Below, piece after piece: positions 54,508-64,000 of a DNA stretch of 64,000 nucleotides. The position numbers were made by a program, and so were the translations under genes. The notes under the pieces were generated by a model. The model had not been told where the DNA came from and made no database searches. It saw only the letters and a program-made list of their open reading frames with translations. How positions within the stretch are numbered: the first letter of the stretch is position 1; every line of letters begins with the position of its first letter. Origin of the DNA: Budorcas taxicolor (taxonomy: Eukaryota > Chordata > Mammalia > Artiodactyla > Bovidae); contig NC_068915.1 of assembly GCF_023091745.1 (NCBI RefSeq), positions 51,270,001 to 51,334,000 of the forward strand, written 5' to 3'.

Positions 54508-55130
54508 TGCATCATTTTCCAGGATTTGAAATAGCTCAACTGGAATTCCATCACTCCACTAGCTTTGTTTCTGGCGATGCTTTCTAAAGCCCACTTGACT
54601 TCACATTTCAGGATGTCTGGCTCTAGATGAGTGATCAAACCATCGTGATTATCTGGGTCTTGAAGATGATTTTGAACAGTTCTTCTGTGTGTTGTTGCCA
54701 CCTCTTCTTAATATCTTCTGCTTCTGTTAGGTCCATACCATTTTTGTCCTTTATCAAGCCCATCTTTGCATGAAGTGTTCCCTTGGTATCTAATTTTCTT
54801 GGAGAGATCTCTAGTCTTTCCCATTCTGTTGTTTTCCTCTATTTCTTTGCATTGATCACTGAGGAAAGCTTTCTTACCTCTCCTTGCTAATCTTTGGAAC
54901 TCTGCATTCAAATGCTTATATCTTTCCTTTTCTCCTTTGCTTTTCACTTCTCTTCTTTTCACAGCTATTTGTAAGGCCTTCCAGGACAGCCATTTTGCTT
55001 TTTTGCATTTCTTTTCCATGGGGATGGTCTTGATCCCTGTCTCCTGTACAATGTCATGAACCTCCATCCATAGTTCATCAGACACTCTGTCTATCAGATC
55101 AAGTCCCTTAAATCTATTTCTCACTTCCAC
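54504..55130 (-). pseudogene. BovB region between endonuclease and RT
   Basis: Frames 55130-54708 (VRNRFKGLDLIDRVSDELWM, GIKTIPMEKKCKKAKWLSWK, RLARRGKKAFLSDQCKEIEE) and 54701-54504 (LEPDILKCEVKWALESIARN, KASGVMEFQLSYFKSWKMM) cover the basic linker of the BovB protein. A 6-base gap and a frame change lie between them near 54705, and a one-base change breaks the usual 'SGGDGIPVELFQILK' order. No catalytic residues belong here. Confidence 0.85.
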
Positions 55131-55346
55131 TGTATAAACATAAGGGATTTGATTTAGGTCATACCTGAATGGTCTAGTGGTTTTCCCTACTTTCTTCCAT
55201 TTAAGTCTGAATTTGGCAATAAGGAGTTCATGATCTGAGCCACAGTCAGCTCCTGGTCTTGTTTTTGCTGACTGTATTGAATATCTCCGTCTTTGGCTGC
55301 AAAGAATATAATCAGTCTGATTTCGGTGTTGACCATCTGGTGATGT

Positions 55347-56182
55347 TCATGTGTAGAGTCTTCTCTTGTGTTGCTGGAAGAGGGTGTTTGCTATGACCAG
55401 TGCATTTTCTTGGCAAAACTCTATTAGTCTTTGCCCTGCTTTATTCTGCATTCCAAGGCAAAATTTGTCTGTTACTCCAGGTGCTTCTTGACTTCCTACT
55501 TTTGCATTCCAGTCCCCTAGAATGAAAAGGACATCTTTTTTGGGTGTTAGTTTTAAAAGGTCTTGAAGATCTTCATAGAACCGTTCAACTTCAGCTTCTT
55601 CAGCATTACTGGTTGGGGCATAGACTTGGATTACTGTGATATTGAATGGTTTACCTTGGAAACGAACAGAGATCATTCTGCCGTTTTTGATATTGCATCC
55701 AAGTACTGCATTTCAGACTCTTTTGTTGACCATGATGGATACCCCATTTCTTCTAAGGTATTCCTGCCCACAGTAGTAGATATAATGGTCATCTGAGTTA
55801 AATTCCCCCATTCCAGTCCATTTTAGTTTGCTGATTCCTAGACTGTTGACATTCACTCTTGCCATCTCCTGTTTGACCACTTCCAATTACCTTGATTCAT
55901 GGACCTAACATTCCAGGTTTCTATGCAATATTGCTTTTTACAGCATTGGACCTTGCTTCTGTCACCAGTTACATCCACAACTGAGTATTGTTTTTGCTTT
56001 GGCTCCATCCCTTCATTCTTCCTGGAGTTATTTCTCCACTGATCTCCAGTAGCATTTTGGGCACCCACCGACCTGGAGAGTTCCTCTTTCATTATTCTAT
56101 CATTTTCCCTTTTCATACTGTTCATGGGGTTTTCAAGGCAAGAGTACTGAAGAGTTTTCCATTCCCTTCTCCAGTGGACCAC
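55347..56182 (-). pseudogene. BovB apurinic-type endonuclease domain, broken
   Basis: N-terminal part 56182-55853 has CIETWNVRSMNQG, the Asn-bearing first motif of APE-like LINE endonucleases. It loses frame after NQGNWKWSNRR (a base lost near 55890). The central part 55676-55347 has VIQVYAPTSNAEEAEVERFY and LFILGDWNAKVGSQE, the latter holding the GDWNxxxG catalytic motif. Between them, an in-frame TGA lies in the text 'aaaagagtctgaaatgc' (plus strand about 55711-55727). The domain normally nicks target DNA to prime reverse transcription. Confidence 0.88.
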
Positions 56183-56433
56183 ATTTTGTTAGACCTCTCC
56201 ACCATGACCCACCCATCTTGGGTGGCCCCACAAGGCATGGCCTCGTTTCATTGAGTTAGACAAGGCTGTGGTCCTAATGTGATTAGATTGACTAGTTTTC
56301 TGTGATTATGATTTCAGTGTGTCTGCCCTCTGATGCCCTCTTGCAGCACCTACCATCTTACTTGGGATACTCTTACCTTGGACATGGGTATGAAAAGGCA
56401 AAATGATAGGATACTGAAAGAGAACTCCCCAGG

Positions 56434-56793
56434 TTGGTAGGTGCCCAATATGTTACTGGAGATCAGTGGAGAAATAACTCCAGAAAGAATGAAGGGATGG
56501 AGCCAAAGCAAAAACAATACTCAGTTGTGGATGTGACTGGTGACAGAAGCAAGGTCAGATGCTGTAAAAAGCAATATTGCATAGGAACCTGGAATGTTAG
56601 GTCCATGAATCAAGGCAAATTGGATGTGGTCAAACAGGAGATGGCAAGAGTGAACGTCAACATTCTAGGAATCAGCAAACTAAAATGGACTGGAATGGGG
56701 GAATTTAACTCAGATGACCATTATATCTACTACTGCAGGCAGGAATCCCTTAGAAGAAATGGAGTACCCATCATGGTCAACAAAAGAGTCTGA
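56434..56793 (+). pseudogene. BovB endonuclease N-terminus, inverted copy (119 codons)
   Basis: The inverted segment encodes MEPKQKQYSVVDVTGDRSKV, CIGTWNVRSMNQGKLDVVKQ, ILGISKLKWTGMGEFNSDDH and YIYYCRQESLRRNGVPIMVN, then stops at TGA at 56791-56793. The same TGA ('agagtctgaaatgcag') is present in the main copy at about 55711-55727. That shared stop and other shared bases suggest a common template. The frame is better preserved than in the main copy, which is shifted after NQG. The endonuclease is incomplete. Confidence 0.88.
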
Positions 56794-56974
56794 AATGCAG
56801 TACTTGGATGCAATCTCAAAAACGACAGAATGATCTCTGTTCGTTTCCAAGGCAAACCATTCAATATCACAGTAATTCAATCTACGTCCCGAGCAGTAAC
56901 GCTGAAGAAGCTGAAGCTGAACGGTTCTATGAAGACCTACAAGACCTCTTAGAACTAACACCCCAAAATTCATT

Positions 56975-57198
56975 AATAATTAGTAATCATTAATAAATAA
57001 ATTATATATTTAACATATATGTATTTGTTCTATATTTAATATATATGTATATTATGCATTAATAATAAATTCAGTTTATTATTAACATTTAGACTTAGAA
57101 TGTATCTTAACTTCATTTTATGTCACACTTTGACAATATTTTCTCATTCTTCCTCTATTAAATATTGCTGATAAAAACATAATACTGCTTATTTTCAG
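56975..57198. other. AT-rich flank of BovB
   Basis: Nearly all A and T with repeated 'attaata' and 'atatat' blocks; no gene. Confidence 0.6.
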
Positions 57199-57410
57199 GC
57201 TTCCTAGTTTACTCTAGTCATAAAGAGTCTGCCTGCCAATGTAGGAGATGCCAGAAATGCAGGTTTGATCTCTGGGTTGGAAAGATCCCTGGAGGAAGAA
57301 ATGACAACCCAGTCCAGTATTCTTGCCTGGAAAATTGCATGGCCAGAGGAGCCTGGCAGCCTACCATCTATGGGGTCACAGAGAGTCTGACACAACTATG
57401 CCCACACCCA
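57199..57410 (+). mobile_element. Bov-tA SINE (sense)
   Basis: From 'ggcttcctagtttactctag' through 'gcaggtttgatctctgggtt' to 'gtctgacacaactatgccc'. The minus-strand frame is SINE text. Confidence 0.92.
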
Positions 57411-57669
57411 CACAGAAATCACTACTCATTCTCATTTCATTCTTGGTAATTTGTCTTTACATTATGTTATGTCAGGAATCTTATTATTAGTCTCAACATT
57501 TATGAGATTCACTGCAGTGTTTCAGTATGTGTTTTTCTTTTTTCCTTTTTTATTCTTTTCAATTACTTAGGCAGTACTTACCAAATTTTCTGGTATGAGA
57601 AATTTCACTTTTTCAGTTCTAGAAAATTCTTAACTATCTTTCTTCCAACCATATTTGCTTTTTTTTCTG

Positions 57670-57879
57670 AAAGTGAAAGTGAAGTCACTCAGTCGTGTCT
57701 GACTCTGCGACCCCATGCACTGTAGCCCACCAGGCTCCTCTGTCCATGGGATTCTCCAGGCAAGAATACTGGAGTGGGTTGCCATTTCCTTCTCCAGGGG
57801 AATCTTCCTGACCCAGGGATCGAACCCAGGTCTCCCGCATTGCAGGCAGACGCTTTAACCTCTGAGTCACCAGGGAAGC
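57670..57879 (-). mobile_element. Bov-tA SINE (antisense, near consensus)
   Basis: From 'gaaagtgaaagtgaagtcac' to 'tgagtcaccagggaagc', with intact 'gatcgaacccaggtctcc' and CpG sites preserved, so probably one of the younger SINEs here. The 61-codon minus frame is SINE text. Confidence 0.94.
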
Positions 57880-58226
57880 AAAAGTCTTATAACTACTGAT
57901 ACTCTGACTCGTTGGACATCACTTGATTTAATCTGTACATATATTTGTATTGCATTCTGGGATAATGCCTCAGTTTGCTCATTGGTCACTAACTGTCTTG
58001 TTGGTGATGTCTATTCGCTAATTTGCCTCATAGTTTTAATTTCAAAAGCTATACCTTATTTTTAAGAATTATTTATAGTTTATTATACTGTTCTTTTTTG
58101 GTCATATTTTTCTTTTATATCATAATCTGCATTTATCGCTTCAAGAAAATAATTCCACTCTTTGTCTTTCTGAATTTTTATTTGAAAATCTGTTCATATT
58201 GTTGTATTTTTCTTTGAGTGTACATT
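57880..58226. other. Unique AT-rich DNA
   Basis: No recognised feature. Confidence 0.5.
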
Positions 58227-58830
58227 CTCCTATTTTTTTAAAATTTATTTTTATTGAAGTATATTTGATTTATAATGTTGTATTAGTTTCTAGTATACAA
58301 CAAAGTGAATCTGTTATATGTAAATCTTTTCATATTGTTTAAAATATAGTTTATTGTCAGATGTTGAATATAATTCCCTGTGCTATACAGTAAGATCTTG
58401 TCATCTATTCATTCTGTATAAAATATTTTGCATCTGCTAATCCAAATTCCTGACTCATCCATCTTTCTCTCCTTTGGCAATCACAAGTCTGTTCTCTATG
58501 TCTGAGTCTGTTTCTGCTTATATAAACAAGTTCATTTATGTCATATTTTATATTCACCATGTAAATGATATAATATGGGTATTTGTCTTTCTTTTTCTGA
58601 CTTACTTCACTTATGATAATCTCTAGGTCTATCTATGTTGCTGTAAATGATATTATTTCATTCTTTTTATGGTTGTGTAGTATTCCATTGTTTATATGTG
58701 CCAGATTTTCTTTATCCATTTATCTGTCAATGGACATTTAGGTTAGTAACATACTTGGCTATTGTAAATAGACTTACTTGAAACATAGGGGTACATGTAT
58801 TCATTTGTTGAAATATTTTTTCCTTTCTTT
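58227..58830 (-). mobile_element. Older L1 3' end (antisense, about 600 bp)
   Basis: 'ttttattgaagtatatttga', 'ttccctgtgctatacagtaa', 'aatcacaagtctgttctcta', 'cttacttcacttatgataat' and 'aatggacatttaggttagta' match the reverse of an L1MA-type 3' end through the edge of ORF2. Confidence 0.85.
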
Positions 58831-59025
58831 CATCATTGATCTTCCTCAAGTTCTTCTCTTTTGCAACATAATTGCACTTGAACTTGAAATTTTGGCAGTT
58901 TCAAACTCTTATTTAATTGTGAATAGAAGTGTCTTCCTTAATTTCTGATGAAGACTGATTGATCATAGCACCATAATATTTGAATATCTTCCACAGTGTC
59001 TTCACCAAATTGATTTAAATCTGCT

Positions 59026-59282
59026 TATGAAGAAAGCAATGGTAACCCACTCCAGCACTCTTGCCTGGAAAATCCCATGTTCGGAGGAGCCTGGTAGGCT
59101 GCAGTCCAAGGGGTTCAAAGAGTCAGACACAACTGAGCGACTTCACTTTCATGCATTGGAGAAGGAAATGGCAACCCATTCCAGTGTTCTTGCCTGGAGA
59201 ATCCCAGGGATGGGGGAGCCTGATGGGCTGCCGTCTATGGGGTCGCACAGAGTCGGACACGACTGAAGTGATGTAGCAGCAT
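59026..59282 (+). mobile_element. BOV-A2 dimeric SINE (sense)
   Basis: Two monomers joined by 'acttcactttcatgcattgg', the first 5'-truncated and the second near consensus, ending 'gaagtgatgtagcagca'. Frames of 79 and 71 codons on the plus strand are SINE text. Confidence 0.93.
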
Positions 59283-59285
59283 GGG

Positions 59286-60412
59286 TACAGAAGACCTTTG
59301 TGAGAAAAGAAAATAAGATTTATCACTTTCTTGGAGACTTCAGAAAATAATCAGGACATGAAGAGAAATAACTCTACCAACAAAGCACCAATATCCAGAA
59401 TGTATTTATTACATTCTGTTTAAATGTTTTATTTTTGTTTAGACTAAAGAACAACAATGCAAAGAGTGTCTTGCTTTAAAAAACATTTACAGTCAGATAT
59501 TAACCATTTTATATTTGCTCCACACTGATCTATGGGTAGAGTTTTGGATGTGCTTTAATCTACCTACAAATTCTTTACATGCCAAAAACAATGGTATAAA
59601 ACTGAAAGGTTTACTGTGAAATTCTTGCGCTTTTTTTTCTTGTCAGAAGAAAATAAAGATAAATGAAAACAGCTACATACTGGATGATACAGTATAAAGT
59701 GTAAATCTTTCATTTTTCAAGACAAAAATTGAAAGTTTTAGGATGCATTGAACAGCCATGGTTTACATTAAAAAGAAAGAAAAATCAGGAAACAGAGAGC
59801 ACTTTAAGGTTTATAGCACTTTTTAGGACATGCGGAGTCCTGATCCTCCAACCCAAAATTTAGAGTGTGGGGAGAAAAATGCTTCTTCAAATAAGCTGAA
59901 ACCCAGTAAAGAGTTATTGGGTTTTAATTTGATAACCAGTAGCAAATCAAAACTTTATAGATGAAATAAAGACATAGCATCAATCAATGTATAAATGAAA
60001 CCACACAAATATTATGATGTGACTGCCCTTTGGCATCACGTGGGAGGAAAATAATTATTTTGTCAATATAGTTCAAAAAATTAAAATTTCAATATACTTT
60101 GTTAGAATATTTGTCACTATCAAAAAATACATAGGTTATTATATCCAGGAAAGACATAATGACAAAAAAGGGAAAGAAAGGAAAGTTGGCAAACCGCAGG
60201 CTGAAAGATTGATATAATATAAAATGTTTACAGAAGAAACTGAAGCCCAAATTATACTAATAAAGGCAACTTTTCCTCAAAATTATCAGCTTCATATATA
60301 ACTTATAACAATACAAGAAATTTTACTTTTCATTTCTCTTCAATAATACATACAAAAATATTAACAAAGTAGGAAAAAATTAAAAAAATATATAATAATC
60401 CTTTTTTAAAAA
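59286..60412. other. Unique AT-rich DNA
   Basis: About 1.1 kb with no recognised repeat or gene. Confidence 0.5.
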
Positions 60413-60417
60413 GAGTA

Positions 60418-60606
60418 TGCTGCTGCTGCTGCTGCTAAGTCGCTTCAGTCATGTCTGACTCTGTGTGACCCCATAGATGGCAGCCCACCAGGCTCCCCAT
60501 CCCTGGGATTCTCCAGGCAAGAACACTGGAGTGGATTGCCATTTCCTTCTCCAATGCATGAAAGAGAAATGTGAAAGTGAAATCGCTCAGTCGTGTCTGA
60601 CTCTAA
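60418..60606 (-). mobile_element. BOV-A2 SINE (antisense, second monomer truncated)
   Basis: A (gct)n start, 'aagtcgcttcagtcatgtc', 'catagatggcagcccacc', the linker 'ttctccaatgcatgaaagag', then the second monomer stops after 'gctcagtcgtgtctgactct'. Confidence 0.92.
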
Positions 60607-60689
60607 CACTAAAATCACCTTGTATATACATCACTATTTTTCCACTTCAGCATTAGCCATTAATTGAATGTGAGATTTATCAGTTTAAC

Positions 60690-61260
60690 TTAATTTTTAG
60701 AGTTTTACTATATCTACTGTTATAGATGTATATCACTAGAAAGTCTATATAATTTTGGAAGCTTGGGGAACTTCATAGATGTGGAATCATTTGCCCTTTT
60801 CTTTCAATGTTGATTCTGATGTTCATCCATGTAGTTGAATGTAGCATTTATTGATTCAGTTTTACAGATATTGAGAATTCCTTAATTAACTATATCATTA
60901 TTTGCTTATCCATTGTATTCATGATGGTTATTTCCAGATTATTTTCATCCAGCCAGTGGGATTGGATATTTTTATACATGTTTGGGGATTCATGCACATA
61001 GGAACTAAGCTTCTCTAAGTTTAAACTTAGGTGTGACTTTCTTTTGTGAAGCATATTTACACATTCCACTTTATGAATTAATGCTGACTTGTTTTCTAAA
61101 ATGGTTACCCCAACTGGTACTCACAAATATATGTCATTAGAAAGCGGTCTCATTGCTTTGTATCCTCTATAGTACATTATTATTTAAGCTTAATATTTTT
61201 TGCCAATCTGGTGTTTATAAAATAATGCCCATTCTGGATTATTATTTAAAATTATTGATC
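60690..61260 (-). mobile_element. Old L1M 3' region (antisense, diverged)
   Basis: 'tgttcatccatgtagttgaa', 'tttgcttatccattgtattc', 'tttatacatgtttggggatt', 'gttttctaaaatggttaccc' and 'aatctggtgtttataaaata' follow the reverse of an old L1 3' region. Confidence 0.6.
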
Positions 61261-61600
61261 ATTTGACTCTCCCTTTTATTTTGTTTTTCCCTTCCTTGCC
61301 TTTTTTGGGCGTTTGGTGTGACTGATTAATTTTTAAAAATGTTCTTCTATTTCATTTTTCACCCTTTACTCCTTTCTTTTAATGATTTTGCTAATTAATT
61401 ATTTCTATTATTTTATAAACTTTCAACATATTATTATATTATTTAATTAACTGTATTATTCATATGCTTGCCTTTTTCTTTATTTACCACACTATTTTAA
61501 ATAAACCTTCACTGAAATTAATGTGATTTGCATATTTTATTTATTAAGAATAATTATTCTTAATTACTAAGTTACATTGGCCTAAAAAGTCTATCCCATA
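61261..61600. other. Unique AT-rich DNA
   Basis: No recognised feature. Confidence 0.45.
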
Positions 61601-61609
61601 GAATTGCCA

Positions 61610-61820
61610 TGGTCTTCCCTTGTGGCTCAGTCAGTAAAGAATCTGTCTGCAATGCAGGACACCAGAGTTCAATCCCTGGGTTGGGAAGACCCCGTGGAGA
61701 AGGAAATGGCAACCCACTCAACTATTCTTTCCTGGAAAAGCTGATGGAAAGAGGCGTCTGGTGGGCTACAATCCAAGAGGTCACAAAAGGTCAGACATAA
61801 TTGAGCAACTAACACTTCCA
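61610..61820 (+). mobile_element. Bov-tA SINE (sense), probable 12-bp TSD
   Basis: From 'gtcttcccttgtggctcagt' through 'gagttcaatccctgggttgg' to 'gtcagacataattgagcaac'. The flanks share catagaattgcc / catagaacttcc (10 of 12) at about 61599-61610 and 61825-61836. Confidence 0.92.
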
Positions 61821-61829
61821 CTTCATAGA

Positions 61830-62714
61830 ACTTCCTGTTGAAAACTAAATATGTTCCTGGCAACTCTTGAGTTTATGTCTAAAAATCTCTGTTATTCTCA
61901 TTTTTCTCCTTATATTGAAAGTGCTGTTTTGTAATTTTTTTTCTTTTTCTTTTTTTTGCTAGTTATAAAATTTTGAGTTGACAGTTTGTTCCTGGGTTGA
62001 GAGCTCATATTCACTGGAATTTTACTAGTGAGAATGATTTTAGACCTGATTGTGAAGTAATTTTATCTACTTCTCAAGGTGATTTATATTTCTTAGTAAC
62101 AGAATTGTTGACCACCTACAACAATTTTAAGACAAATATTGTAGTATCTTTTCCTTCCAATCATCTATCTATTGTGAATTTAATTTCCAGTCTTGCTTAT
62201 AGTTATATTTCACAGAAAAATGCTTTTCTATTTATTTATTTATTCCCTTCTACCACTAGCACAAGTACCCAAGAAAGACACAGTCCCAGCTTCTTACCCA
62301 CTGCTACAGGAATATGAGAGTTGTAAGTTTCATTCTTAGTCTAACAATAAATCACCTTGCGGGGTTCTTGACTGGGACAAGCCGAGGCTTTACCACCTGT
62401 GTCTTTTCTCCCAAAAGGAGGTTAAAACTAAAGAGCATAACTGGGCAAATAGCCTCAAGGTGAAAGCAGAATTTATCGTTTACTTACCTCTGTGAGTTCA
62501 CTTATATTTTGATTTAAGATTTCAATATCTTGACCATTGATAAAATGAAAAGATTTTTAAATGTTTAATGATCAAGAAACTCAGTAGAAAAGTTAACCAA
62601 TTGCTCATTGGTTATAGTCAGTTATAATTCTGGAAATAAAGTTATTGTCAAAATTTTTATGCTTCAGTAATAGTTCTTATCTTCCAAGCCTTAGTGGTAT
62701 CAAAATAGGGAGAG
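61830..62714. other. Unique AT-rich DNA
   Basis: No recognised repeat; the 106-codon plus frame at 61997-62317 has no known domain. Confidence 0.5.
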
Positions 62715-62916
62715 TTGGTGTTAGAAAATGTTCTAGTTTCATTCTTTTACAAGTGGTTGACCAGTTTTCCCAGCACCACTTGTTAAAGAGATTGTCTTTA
62801 ATCCATTGTATATTCTTGCCTACTTTGTCGAAGATAAGGTATCCATAGGTGTGTGGATTTATCTCTGGGTTTACTATTTTGTTTCATTCATCTATATTTC
62901 TGTCTCTGTGCCAGTA

Positions 62917-63390
62917 TCATACTGTCTTGATAACTGTGGCTTTGTAGTAGAGCCTGAAGTCAGGCAGGTTGATTCCTCCAGTTCCATTCTTCTTTCTCAA
63001 GATTGCCTTGGCTATTTGAGGTTTTTTGTATTTCCATACAAATTGTGAAATTATTTGTTCTAGCTCTGTGAAAAATACCGTTGGTAGCTTGATAGGGATT
63101 GCATTGAATCTATAGATTGCTTTGGATAGTATACTCCTTTTCACTATATTGATTCTTCCAATCCATGATCATGGTATATTTCTCCATCTATTAGTGTCCT
63201 CTTTGATTTCTTTCACCAGTGTTTTATAGTTTTCTATATATAGGTCTTTAGTTTCTTTAGGTAGATATATTCCTAAGTATTTTATTCTTTTCATTACAAT
63301 GGCGAATGGAATTATTTCCTTAATTTCTTTTTCTATTTTCTCATTATTAGTGTATAGGAATGCTAGCACCATACACAAAAATAAACTCAA
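62917..63390 (-). pseudogene. L1 ORF2 post-RT region, in the inverted segment
   Basis: Two minus-strand frames: 63390-63169 (EKEIKEIIPFAIVMKRIKYL, GIYLPKETKDLYIENYKTLV) and 63144-62917 (KAIYRFNAIPIKLPTVFFTE, FVWKYKKPQIAKAILRKKN, GGINLPDFRLYYKATVIKT). These are consecutive conserved L1 ORF2 blocks just after the RT palm. A frame change between them (near 63160, 'tccatgatcatggtatatt') breaks the protein. The first 10 codons of the 63390 frame come from the forward segment across the junction. Confidence 0.88.
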
Positions 63391-63508
63391 AATGGATTAA
63401 AGATCTAAACGTAAGACCAGAAACTATAAAACTCTAGAGGAGAACATAAGCAAAACACTGTCCGACATAAATCACAGCAGGATCCTCTATAACCCACCTC
63501 CCAGAATA

Positions 63509-63937
63509 TTGGAAATAAAAGCAAAAATAAACAAATGGGATCTAATTAAACTTAAAAGCTTCTACACAACAAAGGAAACTATAAGCAAGGTGAAAAGACA
63601 GCCTTCTGAATGGGAGCAAATAATAGCAAATGAAGCAACTGACAAGCAACTAATCTCAAAAATATACAAGCAACTCCTGGAGCTCAATTCCAGAAAAATA
63701 AATGACCCAATCAAAAAATGGGCCAAAGAACTAAATAGACATTTCTCCAAAGAAGACATACGGATGGCTAACAAACACATGAAAAGATGCTCAACATCAC
63801 TTATTATCAGAGAAATGCAAATCAAAACCACAATGAGGTACCATTCCACACCAGTCAGAATGGCTGCAGTCCAAAAGTCTACAAGCAATAAATGCTGGAG
63901 AGGGTGTGGAGAAAAAGGAACCCTCTTACACTGTTGA
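63509..63937 (+). pseudogene. L1 ORF2 C-terminus (142 codons), forward segment
   Basis: Open frame with EIKAKINKWDLIKLKSFYTT, KKWAKELNRHFSKEDIRMAN, MKRCSTSLIIREMQIKTTMR and the C-terminal cysteine motif (KCWRGCGEKGTLLHC). An extra base at about 63938 ('ctgttgattggg') shifts the frame and creates TGA, removing the last part of the protein. Upstream, 'aaaactctagag' at about 63430 has lost a base, so the frame is not joined to what precedes it. The opposite-strand 133-codon frame is its shadow. Confidence 0.9.
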
Positions 63938-64000
63938 TTGGGAATGCAAACTAGTACAGACACTACAGAGAACAGTGTGGAGATTCCTTAAAAAACTGGA

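Larger units (their letters stand above)
53096..56965 (-). mobile_element. Nearly full-length BovB LINE (antisense) with duplicated inverted 5' segment
   Basis: 53096-56385 is BovB in reverse from tail to 5' region (3.3 kb, about the family's full length), including endonuclease, RT and C-terminus. It joins head-to-head at about 56386 with a forward BovB segment, 56388-56965, that repeats the 5' region up to mid-endonuclease and then stops at an A-run ('ctaacaccccaaaa'). The flanks share aaattcatt at 53087-53095 and 56966-56974, which suggests one insertion event. Arms 55541-56118 and 56388-56965 form a long inverted repeat with a spacer of about 270 bp. Confidence 0.85.
62716..64000 (+). mobile_element. 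L1 LINE with inverted 5' segment, cut by window end
   Basis: 62716-63360 is L1 ORF2 in reverse ('tggtgttagaaaatgttcta' to 'ttagtgtataggaatgc'). At about 63363 the sequence switches to L1 in the forward direction ('agcaccatacacaaaaataa') and continues to the window end. The two parts meet at the same L1 coordinate: the reverse part ends where the forward part begins, with about 8 shared bases (tggtgtta at 62716-62723 and tagcacca at 63364-63371). This is the signature of a twin-primed 5' inversion. The right end is outside the window. Confidence 0.9.

Noticed and set aside
57670..57879. tRNA-like sequence with box-B motif, possible tRNA gene
   Set aside because: This and similar sites are Bov-tA SINEs derived from a tRNA; the cloverleaf is not maintained and the sequence continues into the SINE body.
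4743..60606. Regularly recurring approximately 200-bp units across the window, CRISPR-like at a glance
   Set aside because: Spacing is irregular, units occur on both strands and have TSDs; they are dispersed SINEs.
62716..63362. Genomic inversion of part of an L1 after insertion
   Set aside because: The two parts meet at the same L1 coordinate, as twin priming predicts; a later random inversion would rarely end exactly there.

Overview
This window is non-coding DNA from a ruminant genome (Pecora; cattle-like, species not resolvable). The diagnosis rests on the repeats: about thirty tRNA-derived Bov-tA/BOV-A2 SINEs, an artiodactyl CHR-type SINE, at least ten insertions of the RTE-clade LINE BovB, and young L1 copies with the ruminant L1 3' end. 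Older shared mammalian repeats (MLT1/MaLR LTRs, MIR, L2-like, L1M, MER5A, MER20) lie beneath them. I find no complete host gene, rRNA, tRNA gene, CRISPR array or operon. Almost every open frame longer than about 100 codons is a decayed LINE fragment or its antisense shadow. BovB sequence occupies roughly 12 kb of the 64 kb by my boundaries.

Layout. 1-9 kb: AT-rich unique DNA with MLT1 LTRs, scattered SINEs and a MER5A split by a SINE. 9-10 kb: a 1 kb BovB with a readable reverse transcriptase (RT) core. 10.6-16.6 kb: MIR, CHR SINE, MER20, an unrecognised exon-like ORF at 14.13-14.29 kb, and old L1/L2 pieces. 16.6-18.05 kb: one BovB split by a second in the opposite direction. 20.4-22.1 kb: an L1 carrying a nested SINE and a nested BovB, with a 79-bp tandem duplication across its far edge. 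24.1-27.9 kb: a BovB interrupted by an L1, a second BovB and a scrap of a third. 28-42 kb: mostly unique AT-rich DNA with SINEs, MLT1s, two approximately 50-bp L1 stubs and an old repeat family. 42.97-44.08 kb: a BovB with an inverted 5' part inside a 12-bp target duplication. 45-50 kb: an L1 with a clean target duplication, a 42-bp tandem repeat and a G12 run. 50.2-52.6 kb: an old L1M split by a BovB whose RT is broken by only two in-frame stops. 53.1-57.0 kb: a nearly full-length BovB with a duplicated, inverted 5' segment. 57-62.7 kb: SINEs and old L1. 62.7-64 kb: an L1 whose 5' part is inverted; it runs off the window.

The pieces do not form a pathway. What can be read is an insertion history: mammal-wide repeats first, then BovB, L1 and SINE waves inserting into them and into each other. 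Many insertions are bounded by target-site duplications (TSDs) that I matched by eye. I did not find a new biological system. The most informative signals are two BovB copies with 5' inversions inside TSDs, which point to twin priming by an RTE-type LINE, and an unexplained exon-like ORF near 14.2 kb. Family names come from recall of consensus sequences, not from a database search.
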